From: Lineus longissimus
Taxonomy: Eukaryota; Nemertea; Pilidiophora; Heteronemertea; Lineidae
Length of the DNA stretch: 64,000 bases
Direction of reading: 5' to 3'
Assembly (NCBI RefSeq): GCF_910592395.1
Contig: NC_088314.1
Coordinates: 7,130,001 to 7,194,000, forward strand
Shown here: positions 60,176 through 64,000 of the stretch, in pieces
How positions within the stretch are numbered: position 1 is the stretch's first letter
Layout: each line of letters opens with the position of its first letter
Notes under the pieces: generated by a model
What the model was told of the DNA's origin: nothing
The model's database searches: none
The model's input: only the letters and a program-made list of their open reading frames with translations
Position numbers and translations under genes: made by a program

Positions 60176-61445
60176 CGCTGACTGTACGGTCGATGAGTTC
60201 AATTGCAAAAAGGTACGAAGACGTGTCTAAAATACAAACATAGTTTTATTTTTGATTGAAAGACGACGTCAGTTTTTGTGACAAATATGGGTTTGAGGCC
60301 CTTGTGATTCACAATACAAATGAGCTTGCAAAGAAAGCAAAAATACTCAAGGTGAATTATACAAATGCATTTTAGATTTGAACCGACTATCATAATGTTC
60401 ATGGTGCGAAATCTCAGGGATGGTAACACTCAACAACATTCAACTGTGACACTGTCTCTCAGAGTGACGGCACACAGTTGTTTCAATTATATGGCGACAC
60501 TAAAACTCAGTTTCATCACTGACCTAGAGATGGCTTGTCGATTCGCATATTCGTAGCAAATATGCGGGAGAGGTACATGTGTTTACACCAAAATGTTGTG
60601 TTGCTACTTAAAATCAATCACTAGTAACCCCTAATAGGTGGATATCGGATATGAGTTTATGGTAGTGTCTTGCTGTTACTCCGCGTGTATCATGAAAGTA
60701 CTAGGCAATTAATGCAATGTATGAACATATCTTAGTCCGTGGCATTGGTCGTGACAGTGTGAGGATTTCGTCTCCTCATTCTTTTTATCTTGATACCAAC
60801 AGAGAACAGATTCCATTCTGGAATGTTAATTGTCTACACTTAAGTATCGTACTAATGTCTTAAAGTAATCGCTTTTCCGTAAAAAATAACACAAGCCCAC
60901 ATATTCAGCGGCATATATCCTCCAAACTGCACTCTCAACACCCATGGCACCCTTTATGACAACACAGAAGATGAACTAATAATGAGTATACTTGTGACTT
61001 GCGTGCGTGAAAAAAACAACGTGTGTCGGGTGCGTGATATAAATCATTTCAGCTAGCATTATTCAAGGGACAACTTTGGCATTCGATGTCTGTTGGTTTT
61101 CATAAAAATGGCTTCAAGCAGCACCGTGACGTCTCCGAACGGGATAGTTGAAAAATCACTAAACGGCAAAGAACAATGACCAAAGACCGGCCTGAAAGTC
61201 ACAAGCCATGTCCAAAACTGCCACGCAATGCTCGTGAAAAGCATTGTTGATACTCGAGATCAGCGTTGGCGTGATACTCCACATGGTGGCGCATGGTTGC
61301 AAGCAGCGTCAATATCCTCCTGGCCAGGTAAATATCACGCCCAAGTTGTGCCTTTAAGAATTCCTTATGAATGTTCATAACTATTTCTAGCTGCCGTTAT
61401 ATGTTGCTGGTGAGTGCTACTGCTCGGAGATAAAGAGGCGTTGTA
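60176..61445. other. 3' flank of the GT31 gene
   Basis: Non-coding on both strands as far as I can tell. The part next to the GT31 stop (61060-61440) is less AT-rich and may be 3' untranslated sequence of that gene. No polyadenylation signal was identified close to the stop. Confidence 0.4.
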
Positions 61446-62624
61446 TCATAAAAATTTAAATTCGACTGCTGCGCGTTTCCTGCTGTTCTCCTCCGTTTTC
61501 ACAAGACGGTTCCATATTATCCGAATACTGTTAACATTCGGCGCATGACCGAACACCAGCGTTGCATGTTTACCAAAACGAGGCAGGAACGCTTTCGGAT
61601 TCAAAACATACACGCTGTTAAATTTTTGATGCTTAATCCCTAGTCGTTTTGCTAGTAATCCAGTTATGTACAGATCATCAATCCAAAAGAAGGGTTCTTC
61701 AAATGTTGCCCGATACATAGCGGAAATGACGTCAGAAGACTGCACGTAGGCAGCGCCTGCGCAGTAGCTCGGATACCGGTTATGGCGGTATTCCGATTCA
61801 GAAACATACCACTTGCTATTCTTTGTACGTATCACTTTCATGTTGTCCCATCCGTTGCATAGTAATAAACCCTGGGTCCCTATCCCGTGACGTTGCATAC
61901 TTTTTAAGTGACGTATTAAAGCAAACATGTTTACCAATACGTCATCGTCCGACTTCAAAACGAAAGCGGCGTGTGAGCAATACTTCGAGACCCATCCTAG
62001 GGCCATGACAGCTTTGTAGGTTAAATTCCTGTACGTATCTAAAAAATCTCCCTGGACAATATCACGGTAGCGTTCACTTTCTAAACTGACTAGATCCTGC
62101 GTTGATTTGTCCGAAGTCTTTCCTAACATGAAAACGAGGCGGACAGAAGTATTTGGGTAGTTTTGTGGATTTCCCCAAGTGTCCCGGATGAGCATGCGTT
62201 TCTTATGATGGAGCGGAGCAGTATGGACGTAAACTAAAAGAAACACTGAGCCATTACATATCCCAGGCTCATCCAGCTTGACGCCATATTGTTTCATTGT
62301 CATGGGTTTCGCTACGGGAGGCCCAGTTTCCGCTTCCACGTGCTGTTGTGGTTGCTGCTGCTGTGGAGCGATGTATCTTTTATTGCTAATTCTCCTATTA
62401 TCAACTAGGAATACTCGATGAGGTGCCATTGGCGCCGGAACAAATAACGCACTTTCGTCCGTATAGTCATCTAAGATGTACTCCCCATTGCTTGTCATTC
62501 GTGGTCTTGGGGGCAGGGTAATAAATACCCAAAATAACAGCGCTGGGATGATCATGATGCACCCACAGCGCACAAGGCAGCCTCGACGTGGAAAACAACT
62601 ACACATCCTTCCTGTGTTTATCAT
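61446..62624 (-). CDS. B3GALT-like: Beta-1,3-galactosyl/N-acetylglucosaminyltransferase, GT31 family
   Basis: This 392-aa single-exon gene encodes a type II Golgi membrane enzyme that transfers a sugar in beta-1,3 linkage. A TAG stands directly before the ATG at 62624, fixing the start. Residues 1-20 are cytosolic and Cys-rich, about 22-38 form the signal anchor, and a Pro- and Gln-rich stem follows (QQQQPQQ at 88-94). The catalytic domain then shows the GT31 motifs in order: RMLIRDTWG (143-151), VFMLG (164-168), RYRDIVQGDFLDTYRNLTYK (185-204), the metal-binding DDD at 226-228 in LKSDDDVLVN, YPSYCAGAAYV (284-294) and WIDDLYITG (314-322). Length and lack of introns are typical of B3GALT-type genes. 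The exact donor and acceptor cannot be read from sequence. Note IDD where many members have EDV. Confidence 0.94.
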   Translation of the reverse strand: MINTGRMCSCFPRRGCLVRCGCIMIIPALLFWVFITLPPRPRMTSNGEYILDDYTDESALFVPAPMAPHRVFLVDNRRISNKRYIAPQQQQPQQHVEAETGPPVAKPMTMKQYGVKLDEPGICNGSVFLLVYVHTAPLHHKKRMLIRDTWGNPQNYPNTSVRLVFMLGKTSDKSTQDLVSLESERYRDIVQGDFLDTYRNLTYKAVMALGWVSKYCSHAAFVLKSDDDVLVNMFALIRHLKSMQRHGIGTQGLLLCNGWDNMKVIRTKNSKWYVSESEYRHNRYPSYCAGAAYVQSSDVISAMYRATFEEPFFWIDDLYITGLLAKRLGIKHQKFNSVYVLNPKAFLPRFGKHATLVFGHAPNVNSIRIIWNRLVKTEENSRKRAAVEFKFL

Positions 62625-63231
62625 CTAGTTTCCTCGGGATTTCCAAACATGATTCACAGTGTGAATGCTGATAATTTCAATCCGGTCCTCGTGTCCGTTA
62701 CCCTAGTGCTTATATTGACGAGTTGTTTCCTGTCTTGTTGCCATATATTTGGTCTGAAAGTATACGAAACGAACCATGATTACAACATACCAAAACCAAG
62801 ACAATACAAATCACGCAATAATCATGGGTTACATATGATCAATACACCCGGTACAATGCATTGCCTTCTCTACCCTGTTCACAACTGCAGTAGATGTATT
62901 TGTGTTGCTTTTCTCGAAACATTCTGAAAGAAGAGAAGATGTGTATCTGAGTCAGGCTTTGATGTACCTCCCCCATTTGCATTTGTCAGGCAATTGCTTT
63001 ATCACGGCGTTTCCTGGCCTCGTCTCTACCTCCTCGCATTTGAGAGCTCAGATCAGAAAAGGCTAATATGCTGTTTCCATTCACTGCTATCATAAATTGT
63101 TGGCCTCAACTTGATTGGAATTTAAGAATGATAATGAGTTCTTATAGCGCTTTTCCAGGCTTCCTTCCCTACTTAAAGCACTTTTGGGTTACCATATACC
63201 GCGGCCTCCATAGAAATCAATCTGGGCTTTC

Positions 63232-63345
63232 AAGGAGGGCCAAAGGCGCTCACTTCAACTGACCAGTCGGGGATTCGGCCCGGTAGCCGAACCCACGACC
63301 TCTTGATCATGAAACCGACGATCCTTCTCTCATGGCAGGACTTTT
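63232..63345 (-). mobile_element. tRNA-like SINE fragment
   Basis: The minus strand reads ATCGTCGGTTTCATGATCAA followed by GAGGTCGTGGGTTCGGC. This matches the anticodon-arm to T-arm part of tRNA-derived SINE heads, including the B-box. The T-arm runs into a perfect six-base inverted repeat (TTCGGC and GCCGAA, six-base loop), so it is not a foldable tRNA. The A-box half is poorly kept. The 3' body is not delimited. Confidence 0.5.
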
Positions 63346-63489
63346 CAGTACAATGTATTTGGAATTCAAAGTCGGTCGTTTAAGGTTTATTCATCGCAAT
63401 TTAAATGTCGCTTTATCCTCACTGAGAAGGCAATCATCCCTCTACGTGAATAATTGGTCGTCACCTCGACAGAACCACCTGCGGGGATG

Positions 63490-63497
63490 TATAAAAG
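63490..63497 (+). promoter_or_regulatory. TATA-box-like sequence
   Basis: TATAAAAG follows a CTGCGGGGATG patch. About 40-50 bases downstream lies AGACAGACAGTCTCCGCTCG, which could be a start region. If real, it would drive a gene continuing beyond the right edge of the window. No coding start is visible within the remaining 500 bases. Confidence 0.25.
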
Positions 63498-64000
63498 TGA
63501 AGCTATGAAGAATCGGGAGATAAAGACAGACAGTCTCCGCTCGTAAATCATTTTGGTGATTGACCAAATACGCCAAGTTAAAGTACTATGCGAAGTACTT
63601 CAAGTACGATGGGCTCTGTAAAGAAAGATAACAAGAGACAATATCATTGAGACCTGTTTCGTTGGTTTGGAGAAAGTGTTTTCCAACTACAAATGATGTA
63701 AAAAAAAGCCTTTCCGCTGCATCAATTATGGATATGTGGCGATTTAAGCAAATTTGTTGTGCTCTAATGCTCATATTGACCAAAGTAGTATTAAGCAAGG
63801 AGTGATCCATTAAGTCCTACCTTTAGCTCTTGTCCTTTCTCGGCCAATTGGACCTCACCTCACATTTGGACCTCACCATCAAGCAGTAGTTATTGAAAAT
63901 TCAAGAAGTAAAGCGCTTTCTTGAACATTCGTGGTTATTTTATGTTCCCTATTTATATTTCCTATAATTTCCTATGATTTCGTCTTATTTGTATATGCTT

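Larger units (their letters stand above)
62625..64000. other. 5' flank of the GT31 gene, right edge of window
   Basis: No further gene supported. An ATG frame at 62649-62927 (+) has a hydrophobic start but no other support. It contains the tRNA-like SINE piece and a TATA-like site listed separately. Confidence 0.4.

Overview
The window is nuclear DNA from an animal, most likely a marine invertebrate. It is AT-rich, most coding sequence is split by GT-AG introns, intergenic space is long, and it carries retroelement and foldback repeats. The recognised genes are an 11-exon P2X receptor, an Ebony-type beta-alanyl amine synthetase, a GT31 galactosyltransferase, an apple/PAN-type protein and a tryptophanase-like enzyme. 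That set excludes bacteria, plants and fungi and fits a lophotrochozoan or a non-vertebrate deuterostome. I cannot resolve the phylum from the sequence alone.

Layout. Positions 1-36 kb are gene-poor. I found only isolated candidate exons there, several of them for short secreted cysteine-bearing proteins, plus tandem duplications, a small palindromic element and a G-rich run. At 36.4-37.5 kb lies a large inverted duplication, followed by a pyrimidine tract. Next, on the + strand, is a single-exon tryptophanase/tyrosine phenol-lyase family gene (37860-39539). From 39.5 to 44.4 kb there are only repeats. A short apple-domain protein (44401-44830) and an orphan single-exon 344-aa protein (45163-46197) follow on the + strand. 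The rest of the window is dominated by three minus-strand genes: Ebony-like (47519-51189, 3 coding exons), P2X (52962-58128, 11 coding exons, 410 aa) and GT31 (61446-62624, 392 aa, one exon). A LINE fragment, an intronic minisatellite, a terminal-inverted-repeat element and a tRNA-like SINE piece lie among them.

How the genes relate. I see no operon or proven gene cluster. The closest thing to a theme is amine and indole chemistry. An enzyme that keeps the tryptophanase active-site residues lies about 8 kb from an enzyme family that loads an amino acid and couples it to a biogenic amine. P2X is an ATP-gated channel and GT31 a Golgi glycosyltransferase, and both are ordinary animal genes. The strongest lead is the animal tryptophanase-like gene, which probably has a bacterial origin and retains the indole-lyase rather than the phenol-lyase signature residue.

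Exon models were made by eye from reading frame, splice-site sequence and intron phase. P2X, Ebony-like, GT31 and the tryptophanase-like gene are secure. The small exon candidates in the first 36 kb are not.
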